Shown here: in pieces, positions 34,622 through 47,730 of the stretch
How positions within the stretch are numbered: the first letter of the stretch is position 1
Layout: the number at the start of each line of letters is the position of its first letter
Assembly (NCBI GenBank): GCA_005656395.1
Contig: SRSI01000015.1
Span: forward strand, 20,516 to 84,515
Direction of reading: 5' to 3'
Length of the DNA stretch: 64,000 bases
From: Strongyloides papillosus
Lineage: Eukaryota > Nematoda > Chromadorea > Rhabditida > Strongyloididae
Made by a program: the position numbers and the translations under genes
Notes under the pieces: generated by a model
Told to the model about the DNA's origin: nothing
Databases searched by the model: none
Seen by the model: the letters and a program-made list of their open reading frames with translations, nothing else

Positions 34622-37600
34622 CTATAAAACAAAATATTTAGTTTTATAAATTGTAAACAATATTGTTTTTTTGTTATTTTATGGGCATTAAGTATATGGA
34701 ATATATGTCAAAGTTGGTATAAAATTATTTTTTACACTAATTTAATCATCTTAATGTTTTTTCTTAATTGATAGTATTATTTAGGATGACATTAAAAAAT
34801 GAAATAAAAAGATATGTTTAGTGATGTTTAATTAATAAAATTTTTTTACTTCTAAAATGAATTCTTCAAGCCAAAGTTTTAATTGTTCAATTGTGGTTAA
34901 TTAGAATTTCTAATTTGTATTATTATTTTTAGTGTGGAAATAAAAATTATATTGATAAAAAAATATGTTTTCTATAATTAAAGTTTGTTATAATAAAAGA
35001 TCTTTAATACTATTAATGAAACTTCACATCAAGAGGATAAATTATATAGTTATACATAAATGTATATAACTTTTAGATAATAAAAATCAAAAACAAGAAA
35101 TTTATGTACACATAATATGCTTTTACAAAAAAAAAGTTTACGATATTGTTATTACTATTTTTAGTTTTAAATTAAGATAATTTTATTGCTTCTATTAACA
35201 ATTGTAAAAAAGTAATAAAATAAAAAGTAAATAATTATCAATATATCTTCCTATCTTGTTGTATATATTTCTCATAATATAATAAAAAAATATTAATTAT
35301 CAAAGATTTTGATTGATAGTTAAATAAAAAGGTAGTAATTTTAATAGTAATTTTTTAGATTTTAAAAGATTTGTTATTAAAAAGCTATCTCTAAAAGCCA
35401 GTTGGTAATTTGCATGTTTTTTGAAAAATTTCTTCTTCTAATTAATGGTAATAAAATTTTAAAATGTGTAAAGTTAAAGAAAGATATTCTTTTTATGAGT
35501 TAAATTGTATTATTATAATAAAATATCTAGACATACTTCTTTTTTATTTGTAAAATATACCTTTTAAGATAATACTATCACATATGTAATTTTAAATGAC
35601 TGTTTATCAAAACATACCTTTTTTACAGTGTCTTCCCGGTTTATTTAAAGGATCTGGAGATACATCTGCGAACCCAGTTCTACATCTACAATTATAAGAT
35701 GTAGCTGTGTCAAGGCAATCTGCATTCGAATCACATTCATGAATCCCAAGACTACACTCATCGACAGCTTAAAAAAACGAATATATTATATTGTAATGAT
35801 AAATATTGTAACACTTTTTTATTTAATATATGACTCATAATCAATGGAAAGTAAAAATAATGATTATTATTACACTCATTTTCCATTGTATTAAATATAT
35901 TTTAAATGATGGGCATTAATTGAACGTAACACAAATATGAATATATAAGTTAAAATAAATAATTGTTAGGTATAAAAAGACAAGTTATTTAAGATTTTAA
36001 ATGTACATTATATAAATAATGGATAATTTTAAAAGTAAAAGTTTAATCTTACCTTTTTTACATTTTCTACCAGGAAAACGTGAATCAGGAGAGATGTCGA
36101 CAAAGCCTTTCGGGCAACGACAATTAAAAAATCCATTAGATTCACTATGACAGGCAGCCACTGGATCACAATCATGTAAAGAAAAATCTAAACATGGATC
36201 AGGTCCTAAAATTAAATAAGTTTATAAAAAGATTAATAAAAAGAAGGAATTATGTTAGTAGTATTACTGTATGTCTGTTGAATTTGTGGTGGTTGATAAT
36301 AATTAGCGTTGTTAGTAAGAGTACTATATGTACCTTGGAAGTTTTCATTATTAACAAGATGAGGACTTTGTTGATAATAGGTTGTCTGATATGTTCTAAA
36401 GATGTGTTGTCTATCACAATTTGAGGATAATGTGATGGAAATATTTATTGTAATAAATAATATAATAGAATACCAATAATTTGGTAATAAAAACCTCGGT
36501 ATATTCCTTTTATTTTTCATAGATAATATTTTAAATATTAAATATACTTATTATAAATATCCCTATCAATGGATAAAATTTAGTAGTTTAAAAAATTACA
36601 AAAATCTATAATTTATAAAAATAGAAACTTTAGTTACAGTTATATGTACGTAGACTATAATAAAAATGTATGTATGAAGGCAACTTTTAAATTAAAAGTT
36701 TTAAAAGAAAAGGGTATTTTATAAATTAATCTTTTTGTGATTGGGATGTATAATTACGTTCAAGAAAAATATTAATGAAAGAAGGTCTATGGGAGGCTAT
36801 TTTTTTATCAATTAGGTAAATGTTAAGTATTATTTTAGTGTAATTTTGATTTGTACAATGTCTTTTGTACATCTTGATTACTAATTTAGTCAAATATTCA
36901 ACAAACCTAGAAATTGACTAAATACGCCTTCTTTTAAATATATATGTCTATATTAGTCAAAGAAAAATTTATAGGAAATTTTTTGGGTGATTTAAGAGAT
37001 TTAACGGTTTTAGTATGAAGGTGGAGATGAGAAAGAGTCTTCTTTTTCTATATTTTTAGTGATAAAAAAACGTTTAATTTATCTTTGATATTTTTTTGTC
37101 GAAAATTAAGGGATGTTTTTGTATAGTGAGATTGATGGATATTTTAGGTGATCAGTAATTTCCTTTTATTAATGACTATTTTTAGGATATAAAAATATTA
37201 GTTGATTTTTAGTAATAACATAAAACATAGAGGAAAGTTTTAAAAGTATTATAAAAATAAATTTTGTTGTAGGGGTATTGAAGGAATGTATTTATATACT
37301 AACAAAAACACCCTAAGGAATGTAGTTTCTTCATTCCTGTAGGCATGATTTTGTCAGTTAAAAGTTATTTCAATAAAAATTGGTAATAAAAAAGATGGGA
37401 TAATGATACAACTTAAAGAAATAATAAAAAGTCCTAAATTCAAAGAAACTCATGGTGAGTGAAATGATATTATTACAACACAATACATGGGTAGTGGGTT
37501 GGAAGAAGTCTAATAGTTGCTAACACTTACTTTAAAAACCCTCCTCCAAATAATCTACCTTCAAAATGGATTAATACTTATTATAAGTAATATTGAAGAG

Positions 37601-40600
37601 AGAGAAATTTGTGACAAAAGACAGTGATGAGTAAGATTATTTTAATTTTTGAAAGGGATTTTAATATTAATAATGTTTCCAATTACCTTTTTGTGTGCAA
37701 TTAAAACCTGGTCGAGTTGGATCATTATCTTGATATCCATGTTTACATTGGCATCCAAAGCCATTATTTTCTTTGGTATCATTAAAATTTGTTTTATTAC
37801 TTAATTTAACACAAACAGATGTCTTTGGATTGCAACGATTTTCTTTACATACATCAGGTACTGAAAAGTAATGAATATATTTAAATATGATTTCCTTTTT
37901 TAAATTCCTTTTTTTTAATAATATTAATGAAAATATTTATATACCACTTTTGTCATTTTTATAAAAGATATGTGAGAATTAGTAATGAGTATAGTGTGAA
38001 AGTATAACTATTGAAAGATATAAGATATTTTAAAATAAAACTTGTCTATCTTCTTAACCTAAACCTTGTTTACCAGATCTTTTTACTAAGTGGCACAAAA
38101 TAACATGATAATTATGCGTTGACTTATTTGTAATATGAATGACACATTTACTTTAACCACAAATTAGGCTATATCAGAGGGCACTTGGTATCTGTGAGAA
38201 GTTAATAAACGATGGTAAAAAAGAAATAACGTAAGTAATAAGATAGACCTTGAAATAATGTACCATTGTTAATTAATGACAATTAGATTACATTTCTCTG
38301 CTATATGTTAGGTAACCGTTCACCTTTAAACAAAAATGGATTTTACATTTTTTTTGTCAATCACAACATGTGGTTATATAAATTACATTTTTTTTAATAG
38401 AACAATAATTATATATATGTGGTATTCTAAAGAATAAAAATTACTATTTAGTATATATAATGACCAAATAAAAATAATTTGATACTTTAAAATTTTTACA
38501 AATTATTTTTTAAATAAAAAAATCAAAGTTAGTTAAACAAAATATCTGACAATTGAGTTTTAAAATTATTTTTTTGACTCTTAACAACTATTGTCAATGA
38601 AAGACTTTTGATTTGACGGAAAAAAATAATAAAGAAAGGCAAATCAAATTTGATTTACTTCTAATAGGGTATAAACCTTGAATATTTAAAGAATTTTGCT
38701 ATTTTAATTGAAACTGGTATATAAATATTCAGGGATAATATATTCCCTTTTATGGTATATTTTACAAAATATTTCAATTACTTTAAACTTACCAGATAAA
38801 CATTTTGTACCAGGATTATTAAGATAATCTGGTGATATATCAAGCATTCCTTTTGGACATGAACATTTATACCCAATGGGAAGATCGGTACAGAATGCTA
38901 TTGGGTCACAATTTGTTCCATTTACCTTTTCACACTCATTAATCACTAATCATTTAAAATAAATTTAGTAAAATTAAGTAAACAATCAACTTACATCTTT
39001 GACATTTTCTACCTGGCTTCATTATTCTATTAGGTGATGCATCTGCAAAGTCAGGTTGACAACGACATGTATATCCATTTGGTTTATCAATACATATCGC
39101 ATTACTATCACAATCATTCAACATCCTATTCTTGCATTCATTGACCAATTTTTTACATTTTATTCCTGGTTTGGATATTGGAGATAATGAAACATCAATA
39201 TATCCTTCACGACATAGGCATTCATATGAAAAGTCATTATCCATACAAATGGCATTTTCATCACAATCATTCAACTTAGGGTCAAGGCATTCATCAATTA
39301 ATGCTAAAAAACATTTTTTAATATTAAAAATAAAATTTTTTAATTTACCAGTGCACTTATTTTCTAAAGGATTCATAACTTCATTATCTTTGCATTGACA
39401 TGTAAAAGTTTGATTTTTATTTTTAAGACATGTACCATTTATATTAGAACACGAATCTTTTATGTATGGATCACAGTCAGAACCGTAAAAACTAAATGGT
39501 GTATCTAAATCATAATCAGTAAAATCTTCTATTGACACATTTTTTGACTTTGAAGTTTCAATTGTCACCACATTATCAGTTGTCTTTACTCTTTTAATTG
39601 GAGCTCTTTGTATCATAGTGTTACCAGTTGGTTTTTTAATCTTTATTTGAATTAAATTCAATGTTGTTGATTCAGGTTTTGGGGTTGTTTTTATATTCAT
39701 GGAAGTTGAATGAATGACCGTTGGATCATTGTGATGCTTAGTGATATCTAAACTTATTATTGGTTGTTGAATATTAGTTGTGTTAAAAGTATTTGGATTG
39801 GTTTTTTGAGATTCATAGGTTTCTGGTGATGATTCTTCTTTAAATTGAATCCTAGGAACATTTGAATAAAATTGACGGTATTGAATTAGCATATCATTGT
39901 AGACAGTTGAACAGTTGACATCAGGTTTAGAAAAAAATTGTGGTAACATTTCTATTGGTACACATCTTGAAGTTCCGGGTGGTCTAACAGTTCCGACTTT
40001 GCAAACACACCTCCATGTACCACCAACAGTAAGACAAACTTGTCCAAGTCTCTCTGAACAAGGATTATTTGTTGGACATGAACTTATAGAAACATTCTTT
40101 TTTCCTATCTTTAATTTTTCATTTTGAATTATAGCCTTTGATCCATCAAGACAAAGACCATTTTTAGGAAAAAGTCCTTCATCGCTACCGTCCTCACAAT
40201 CTCTTACACCATCATGAACTTTTTCAACTCCAATACACTTTCTTTTTCCTTTACAAGCACATTGAAATTGTGTAACTGTACACTCTGCAAAAAATAAAAA
40301 TGAAATGATTTTGAAATTATTAAATTATTCATTGCTATTAAAAGTGCATCTTTTTTAAGTATTAAAAGTACTTTTAATAAATTGTAATTTCCGCAAAAAA
40401 TTTATGTGTTATAAAAAAGACATTAAAAAAACTTATTAAGGTTTTTAAGAAAGGTCATAATTCATAATTTGTAAAACACTTTAAAACTAAATTATCATAA
40501 AACTTTTCTTTTTTATAAAGATATAAAGTTTGTGTTTCTAAAAATATAAATTTTCAAGGTTCTTACCTTCATCACTACCATCGTTACAATCACTTATACC

Positions 40601-41864
40601 ATCTTGAAATTGTGATATGCTTATACATTTAGATGTATCATGACAAAGAAATTTTCCTTCGGGACATGCTAAAAAATATAAAAACGAATAAATGTTTAAG
40701 ATTATTCTTATTAATTATTGAAATATGACCTACGTTCATCTGAGCCATCATTACAATCAATTGATCCATCCATGTATTTTTGTGGATCAAGACATTTTGA
40801 TTTGTCTTTACATACGAAATAATGAGATGGACAGGATTCATCAAATCCAGACATGCAATCGATGATACCATCATTTATTTTTGTTGAAGAGATGCATTTT
40901 GGATAACCAAATTTACAATCAAACTGCCAAGGAAGACATACTAAAATGGAGAAAGATTATTTTAACTTAATTATAATTTAATTTGACACTTTTTAGATAT
41001 GATTCTTAAAAATGATCTAAATTCATTTAAAGTACATTACGAGAAAGTTTTTTAAATGAAGATGTTATTGTGTTTTATAATTTAAAGTATTTAAAAGAGT
41101 TTCATTTAAGGTCAACTTTTTAGATAATGGACTATTATAATTTTTATGATATATAAAAGAAGAATTTTTTAGTTGTAAGGTATATTATAATTATTGATCA
41201 TCATATTATTTCTCATTTATCTAGCCTATTTTATGAATAAAGTGTATTCTAATAAAAACTAATTAAATTGTCATGGTTAGGTATTTTTATTCATAATAAG
41301 AATAAAAAGATTTATTATAAAGACATATTAATAATGTTCCGAAATTTTTAGTTATTATATTTTAAATGAGGTAAAATTGAAATGTAAATTGTAGGTTTTC
41401 GATTATTTTAATTGATTGTAAAAACGGTTATCAATTCATGATGAAATGATGAATTTATTCTTTTATAGAGGATAATCTATTTTAAAAACATATTTATAAC
41501 TTTTATGTTGTAAAAGTGTATAGAAAGTAATAAATTGTGTTATAAAAGAGGTATGGAGGAAGAAAGTATATGAATAATAGGAATTATTGTTTTCTATTTT
41601 TAAAGATAATAATGATATGTGTACTTTATTATATCTATTAAACATACCTTCATCTGAACCATCAATACAGTCTTCGTATCCATCTTGCCATTTGATAAGA
41701 GGAATACAATTATTATCTAATTTGCATTTAAATTCATTTTTTTTACATGTATACTGTTCAAATGTAGGAAAAACTTGAGGAAAAAAGAAAATATATATAT
41801 ACAAAATACAATAAAAATATTTATCAATCCTTCCTCTAAAATTTTCTCTAAAGATTCTCGACAT
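25296..41864 (-). CDS. mua-3: MUA-3-like muscle attachment receptor (LDLa-EGF-VWA-SEA-TM)
   Basis: Ten exons on the minus strand: 41864-41648, 40940-40734, 40668-40567, 40284-39349, 39303-38995, 38945-38793, 37860-37687, 36205-36053, 35767-35618 and 34621-25296. Every junction is phase 1; the spliced frame is 3908 residues, near the 3767 of C. elegans MUA-3. Order: signal peptide, five LDLa modules (CxDGSDE ends), about eight EGF modules, then in the last exon about ten EGF, a VWA domain with MIDAS DGSGS (about 33075-32520), about 28 EGF, two SEA domains (about 27960-27580 and 27450-27080), five more EGF, a membrane span (about 26336-26265) and a cytoplasmic tail of about 320 residues. The EGF modules share a PGRxC-xxL-NEC linker. 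MUA-3 sits in apical hemidesmosomes and links epidermal intermediate filaments to the cuticle at muscle attachments. Module counts are by eye; first-exon limits are least certain. Confidence 0.93.
36268..36520 (-). CDS. mua-3: Alternative first exon of mua-3 with its own signal peptide
   Basis: It starts with a true ATG at 36520. The first about 33 residues hold a basic stretch, then a hydrophobic run (YSIILFITINISITLS), which is a signal peptide. Next comes a Gln/Asn/Tyr-rich segment of about 50 residues. A GTAATA donor at 36267 ends the exon in phase 1, exactly the phase of the next exon (36205-36053), giving RPDPC at the joint. No acceptor is seen just upstream, so it is not an internal cassette exon. 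The product would be about 3293 residues, lacking all LDLa modules and the first EGF modules but keeping VWA, SEA and membrane parts. The exon lies inside the 1.5-kb intron between 37687 and 36205. Alternatively it is a chance frame; transcript data are needed. Confidence 0.6.
37283..37337. promoter_or_regulatory. Cluster of three TEAD-type (MCAT) sites
   Basis: GGAATG at 37283-37288, GGAATG at 37317-37322 and CATTCC at 37332-37337 lie within 55 bases. The first two sit inside an identical 10-base sequence, AAGGAATGTA. This is the core bound by TEA-domain factors (EGL-44 in C. elegans). The cluster is about 760-820 bases upstream, in transcription direction, of the alternative mua-3 start at 36520. 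Confidence 0.35.
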
Positions 41865-44800
41865 TTTTTCTTAATTTTAACAATTTTAGTTTGGCATTCC
41901 TTGAAAAGTAGTAAAAAATAAATAAACTGAAACTAAATATTATAATAAAAATTGACAAAAAAATGACAATAGTTAAAATATATGGAATCATGATTATATA
42001 ATTGATAGAAAAATGAAATACATAATATATGTAAGGGTATCATTTTTATTCTTTTTTCATATTAGAAAGGTAATTTTAAAAAATTATTTTAACAATTATA
42101 GGAGTTGAAGGAAATATGATGAAATGAATAGGAAATATTAGATCAAAATGTTTTGTAAAAATTGTGTGAGGTAATAAGAAAATAATTGGATTAATTGGTG
42201 AGAAATTATATATAAAAGTAAGTTTTATAAAGTTTTGAAGACATATATTTTATGTGAGAAATATTTAAGTTTTTTGTATAAATGTAAAAATTAATTTGTA
42301 TTTAATTATCTATTAAAATAAAAAATATTAATATAAAGTCATTATTTAATTAAGTTAATTTGAAAGAGATTTTTTGTAGTTCCATATATATTTTTATATA
42401 GGATATTTATTAGTATTAATAAAATGAAGATTAATATAGTGAGAATATAAATAGAAGTATAATAATTGTACGTTATTAATATATAATATATCTATCATAC
42501 TTTTCAAGACGGCATTGATGAATATTCTTATGTGTAAGTAATAATTACAATGATTGTTTTGTAGGTATTTTGGAGTGTCGGAAGAATATCTATGATTATT
42601 ATATAAAAACATTATCTTTAAAGTAGATGTGTTCATCATTTCTTATAGTTCCTTTTTGTAATAAAGAGATATGAAGGAAAATAGGTGGGGTATTTTATGA
42701 ATTGACAAGTATTGTTAGGTCCAAGGGTAGTTATTAATGATCAAAATGTGCATAAATGTATTTAATGGTTAAGAAAATAAATATGATGGCATAAGAAAGA
42801 AGGATATTAAGATCTGTAGTTTTGTAATGAATAAAGTTAACTAAAAATGTTATATGATAAGATCTTGTCAAACGTTTAATAATTTCCAATTACTGGGTTG
42901 AATAAATTTAGGAGAAAAAAAATCTAGCTTTAATAATATTAGAACATAATATCCTTGATCAAATAATGATAATGTAATTGAAATGAAAACAAAAGATATA
43001 CTTATGTAATAGAAAAAAATAACAATTTATGTCTTTAAATAAAAAGTGAGTTATTTAACCTTGTATTATGAAATATTATTTTTATAAGTATAATCAAATT
43101 AACTACCGTTAATGTTAGAAAGAATTTATCTGAAGAGTCATTCAAATGAAAACAATGTTTATAGATGAGAGACAATTGAGGAATTGGCATAATTTTCAAT
43201 TTATCTAGTTTTTAAAAACAATTTTTAGAGGTAACTCCTAACATCTGTCCAATAAAGGCCTGTTTTGTCACCTTAAAAAATGATTGTTCTAGCCGATTTA
43301 TATTATAGAAAACTTGATATTTTAATGGATTGAGAAAAAGTTAAAACATTTTTAAATTAATAAATGTGTAATATAATGTAATAATAATATATATAATATT
43401 TATACAGATGTTTGTTGTAATTTTTGTACATTTTTTATGGTAGAAATTAGAGGTAGTAAAGAGGTTGAAAAATTAAATAATGGAGAAGATACATTAAAAT
43501 TAATAATTGGAAAAAATAAATGAAGCAAAAAAGTTAAAAAGTGGTTGAAAAAATGTTTTTGTAAGTGATATTAAGATAGAAATCATTGAATTACCATATT
43601 ATAAGTAGTAACAATAAAAAGTATCTTTTGTACAAAATAAATTCTCACTGGATAATCTTTTTAAATAAATAACAATAAAGCTAGTTATCCTGGTGATGGG
43701 AATTTAAACGATGCAAAATATTCATAGTTTTACTAATAAATATATAGTAATTAGAATATCAGTGAAAGAATAAATTTTATTAAGTATTATTACTATAAAT
43801 GTCCTTGGATTATCTGTATAAATATTACAATGCTTTTGTTTAGCATAACTGATGGGAATAGAAAGTAAAATGAGTTAAAAAGAGTAAAATATTAAAATAT
43901 TAAAATAGAAGTGAATTTAATGAGGTTAAGTGAAAAATATATTAATCAGATTGAATTGTTTCATCAAATAAAAATGAAGGTTATCTTAAGTACAAATCTT
44001 AAATGAATCATGTCAAATGGCAAAAGAAAATAATTTCATGATCTAATATTTTGTACATTACTATGATATCTTAAACTTTTTATCTTTATTTATGTACTAT
44101 TTATTTCCATTGATGATTTTACTTATCGCAATTCAAAAGAATTTATGATCTCACATTTAAATATGTATTTTGAATTCATTCTTTCAAAATAAAAAAGGCT
44201 ATATTTAACAGTTTAATATTTCGAATTTTTTTATTGAAAATATTTAGTATCATTTTATAAATATATATTAAATACCATTAAAAAGTTAAAGAAGAGTTAA
44301 TGTTAAAGAAATGTTCATTACAATATTTCACTTCCTTAATCTTATTAAATATTCAATCTTTTCATAAATTCTATTCATAGAAGCACTCTATAAATTTTAC
44401 ATCTTCTACCTTCACAAGTTGTAATAATTTTAATGAAAATGTTAAAAAATAATGGTTCGAAAGAGTATGGCTTATTAAAGTATTGTAAAGAGTTATTGTT
44501 ATTTTTTCAAGGATTTATTTTTGTAGTATTGAGCGTACTTTGTTTTTTATTTATTTATAAACATAAATCTAGTTTTTATTTTTATTGTGTATATCAATAA
44601 TAGCAATTTTAAAAAATAATTAAAAATCTTTTTAGATTTTAAAATATCACATGTAAAACAAATTTAAAATTAAAAACAAGATTAAAAGCTTTTAACTATT
44701 GTTTTACAAAAATTAGTGTTTTTATTTAATTAATGGTTAATTTAAACGAAAAGAAATATAAAATGTGCATAAACTAACATTAAAAATTTCTATTCAAGTC

Positions 44801-45282
44801 TTTTTAATTAAAAAAACAACATAAAATACAGATGTTGATAAAACCTCAAGGAATTAAGTCATTTTAATGAAATTTTGTAATTTAACGCTTTACATTCCTT
44901 GGTTACAAAATTAACTGTAATACTATATTTCTATACCAGGAATGAGTGAAATTATTAAATGAAATAAATAGGACATTATAATGATTCACCCTGTATTTAT
45001 TAAATCTCATAACAACTACACAAATGATTGTTAAGATTAAAAATTTTATTGAAATAATTACTATATCATCAAAAGTGATTCAAGAAAATAAATTTTATAA
45101 TAAACTTTACACTTAAAGTAACCAAATTCAAATGTATACATGTTAGTAAATATAATTAATATTAGTTCCTTAGTAAGTTAATTACCATCAACCGTTTTAT
45201 ACTTTTAATATATACAATAATTTTACTAATTAAAATTATATTATATGTTGATCTGTCAAACCGTAATCTCTTTTCTCATTTT
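41865..45282. other. Intergenic region upstream of mua-3
   Basis: About 3.4 kb between the mua-3 start and the end of the beta-catenin-like gene, both on the minus strand. Open frames are short and lack any family signal. It should contain the main mua-3 promoter; no clear motif was identified. Confidence 0.5.
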
Positions 45283-47730
45283 TCAGCTAGCACCTGCAAA
45301 TATATTTGCTAAAGAAATTTCATCACCACAATTGATTCCGTCTTCCGTTAAAATAGAAAATCGCGTTTCTTGCGCCGATTTTAGAAATTTCTGTGTTGCT
45401 TCTTTTAACCTAGAATCATAAAATGAAGAGCATTCTTTAATGGCTTCGTTCGTTCGAGGGTTATTTAACCAATCATCAACAATATTATCATCTTTATTTA
45501 GTAAAACTTCTGCAAATTGAATAATTTGAATACGTATATCAATATTTTTCACAATATCTAATAATTCTAAAAAGTTCAAGTTGTTCCTCCTTAGTATATC
45601 TCTAATTTTTGGAGCAACATTGATACTACAAATTGACATGTACTGTAAAAGTGATGTACTTCTTATTATTAATTCCTTCAAATTTTGTTGCATCTTCTCA
45701 TTACATGTATTATATAATCTTGCTTTATCAAAAATAGTATTAATAATATATTCGATATTTTTTGATAATAATTCTGCTATATTGTATGGACGCATATAGT
45801 CATTTGAACTAAAAGAAATAAAACGATGGAGAATCGTAAGAATACGATACTTGTTGCTATCTGTACTATTTATAAAAAGATCCATTATTATTTGAAAACT
45901 TTCCGGTATAACCAGAAATTTATCAATTAGCATTCCATATTGTACCCTATCTAGTGAATTTGAATTGGGTGATGTTAAACTTTTCAAAGCAATTAAACAG
46001 TTGTCAAATATTTCTTCTATAATTTTAATTTCATTTCTATCTTTCTCAGTCCAACATTTATCTAGATAACGCCGAATAGTTCCTAATAGAAGATAAATAA
46101 TTTCTTTTTCAAGTAATAAAACTTTAAACGCCGAACTTTTACTCGGTAAATTACATAGAAATCCTGTGCAATATCTCACTATTATTTTATCATCTTTCCT
46201 TAATTCTCTTAACATAAAATCAACTGTATTTCCAGCAATATTAGTTGTAATGCTACTTGAATCAGATACAGAAAGTAATATTTCATAGCATTCAGTAACA
46301 ATCCTTTGAGAAAGAACAATCCCATTCATCCGCGAAGGAGAATTAAGATCAAGTATAGATGTTATCTTCTCAATAATACCATGTTTAATAAATTCTTCTG
46401 CATATTCAATTGATCTAGAAGAAATAAATGTAGATATACACACCAAAGTTAGATATTGAACATCTTCAAGTGTACTATTTTCAATAATTTTAAATAGTAA
46501 TGATATTCCATTTTTAGATAAAGCATGTTTCCTTAAATTATCGTTAATAAGGAGTTTAAAACAACTCAATAACCAGCGTATTTCTTTTCTTTGACTATAT
46601 AAATATTGTCGAATATCCACATTAATACTTGGTAAATTTATGATTTTATCACAATAGTCTAATAACCTATCCATTATAACCTCTTTTCTGGCGTGTTTCC
46701 TTAACTTTCTCCCAGTTTCCCCAGGTAATGATAATAAAGTAAAAAATATTACTAAAGCAACTTTTCCAAATCCTTGACTTTTTATCATCCTCCTACTTAA
46801 CGTATCAATAAAAACAAAATTACAATTTTCTAACGAACTTATTATCAATAGCATCGCCTCATTTTTAAATATTAAATAATATAAACATTTCAACAATCTT
46901 TCCATATTTGAAGATGTCGTTGAATCATTATGTATAGCATCCATAATATCTATAATAAAAGGTTTAGCTTGAAGAGAATTCTTTTTCGCCAAATTTTCTA
47001 TAATCATTAAAGCTTTCTTACAAATTTCTTCATCATCATCTATTAAATTATTTAAAATATTAGCTCTAAAGTTTTCTGTCATCTGTGTTGAAGATGGATC
47101 GACATTCTCACCACAACTGATAACGGAACTGGCATAACTTTGCATCTGAAGCATTGATCTTATATCTCCCATTCTACCAACATTAGTTAGGTTAGTTTGA
47201 TAACTTATTTGTGAAGTGTTATCATTCATACCAAATGATGTATATGAAGCATTAGAGATTACTGATGGAGCACCCGAAGGTGTTTGTTGATTATAGTATC
47301 CAGGATCTAAATAGTTACTCTGCATCCATTGTTGGGTTTGCAAATTCCTTCCAACAGATTCGCAATTTTCAGCAATAGAAGGTTGGTAATTATTAACTGA
47401 TTGATTGAAATTATATCCTAAAGGATAGTTTATTGGTCTTAGTGTTTGAGAATTTTTGTTAGCCGATTGATAATTCATTTGATTATTATATAAATTGTTA
47501 CCCATTCCTTGTTGTTGATATATATTACCTTGAGGATAAGAATAACTTCCCGATATTGAAACAGAAGTTGGGCAAGATACAACAGAAGCAGATGATGTCG
47601 GCATTTGTCCAAGTTGACTAGAATTATTAGATATTGGATAACCTGAGGATCCTGATGGTGTTTGACACATTGGATATGGAGATGTGCCAGATATAGAAGG
47701 ACTAGGGGTATACTGATTATATGGATCCAT
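45283..47730 (-). CDS. Beta-catenin-like Armadillo-repeat protein
   Basis: A single uninterrupted exon of 815 residues. The first about 200 residues are rich in Ser, Gln, Asn, Tyr and Pro. Armadillo repeats fill about 215-800; the series KEIRWLLSCFKLL, GISLLFKIIENS, VRYCTGFLCNLPS and CLIALKSLTSP lines up with the repeats of beta-catenin, and the length matches C. elegans BAR-1/WRM-1/SYS-1 (about 800-811). Beta-catenins act in Wnt signalling and adhesion through TCF and cadherin binding. The N-terminal GSK3 destruction motif (DSGxxS) is not seen, as in the divergent nematode paralogues. Which paralogue this is cannot be told. Start at 47730 is the first ATG of the frame. Confidence 0.8.
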   Translation of the reverse strand: MDPYNQYTPSPSISGTSPYPMCQTPSGSSGYPISNNSSQLGQMPTSSASVVSCPTSVSISGSYSYPQGNIYQQQGMGNNLYNNQMNYQSANKNSQTLRPINYPLGYNFNQSVNNYQPSIAENCESVGRNLQTQQWMQSNYLDPGYYNQQTPSGAPSVISNASYTSFGMNDNTSQISYQTNLTNVGRMGDIRSMLQMQSYASSVISCGENVDPSSTQMTENFRANILNNLIDDDEEICKKALMIIENLAKKNSLQAKPFIIDIMDAIHNDSTTSSNMERLLKCLYYLIFKNEAMLLIISSLENCNFVFIDTLSRRMIKSQGFGKVALVIFFTLLSLPGETGRKLRKHARKEVIMDRLLDYCDKIINLPSINVDIRQYLYSQRKEIRWLLSCFKLLINDNLRKHALSKNGISLLFKIIENSTLEDVQYLTLVCISTFISSRSIEYAEEFIKHGIIEKITSILDLNSPSRMNGIVLSQRIVTECYEILLSVSDSSSITTNIAGNTVDFMLRELRKDDKIIVRYCTGFLCNLPSKSSAFKVLLLEKEIIYLLLGTIRRYLDKCWTEKDRNEIKIIEEIFDNCLIALKSLTSPNSNSLDRVQYGMLIDKFLVIPESFQIIMDLFINSTDSNKYRILTILHRFISFSSNDYMRPYNIAELLSKNIEYIINTIFDKARLYNTCNEKMQQNLKELIIRSTSLLQYMSICSINVAPKIRDILRRNNLNFLELLDIVKNIDIRIQIIQFAEVLLNKDDNIVDDWLNNPRTNEAIKECSSFYDSRLKEATQKFLKSAQETRFSILTEDGINCGDEISLANIFAGAS

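Noticed and set aside
36194..36424. Plus-strand frame over the alternative mua-3 exon
   Set aside because: Antisense to the exon with a signal peptide and matching splice phase; no family resemblance.
42394..42639. 81-codon minus-strand frame upstream of mua-3
   Set aside because: Asn/Tyr/His/Ile-rich background composition and no splice or family evidence.
44445..44475. GGTTCGAAA resembling a tRNA T-loop
   Set aside because: No acceptor, D or anticodon stems can be folded around it.
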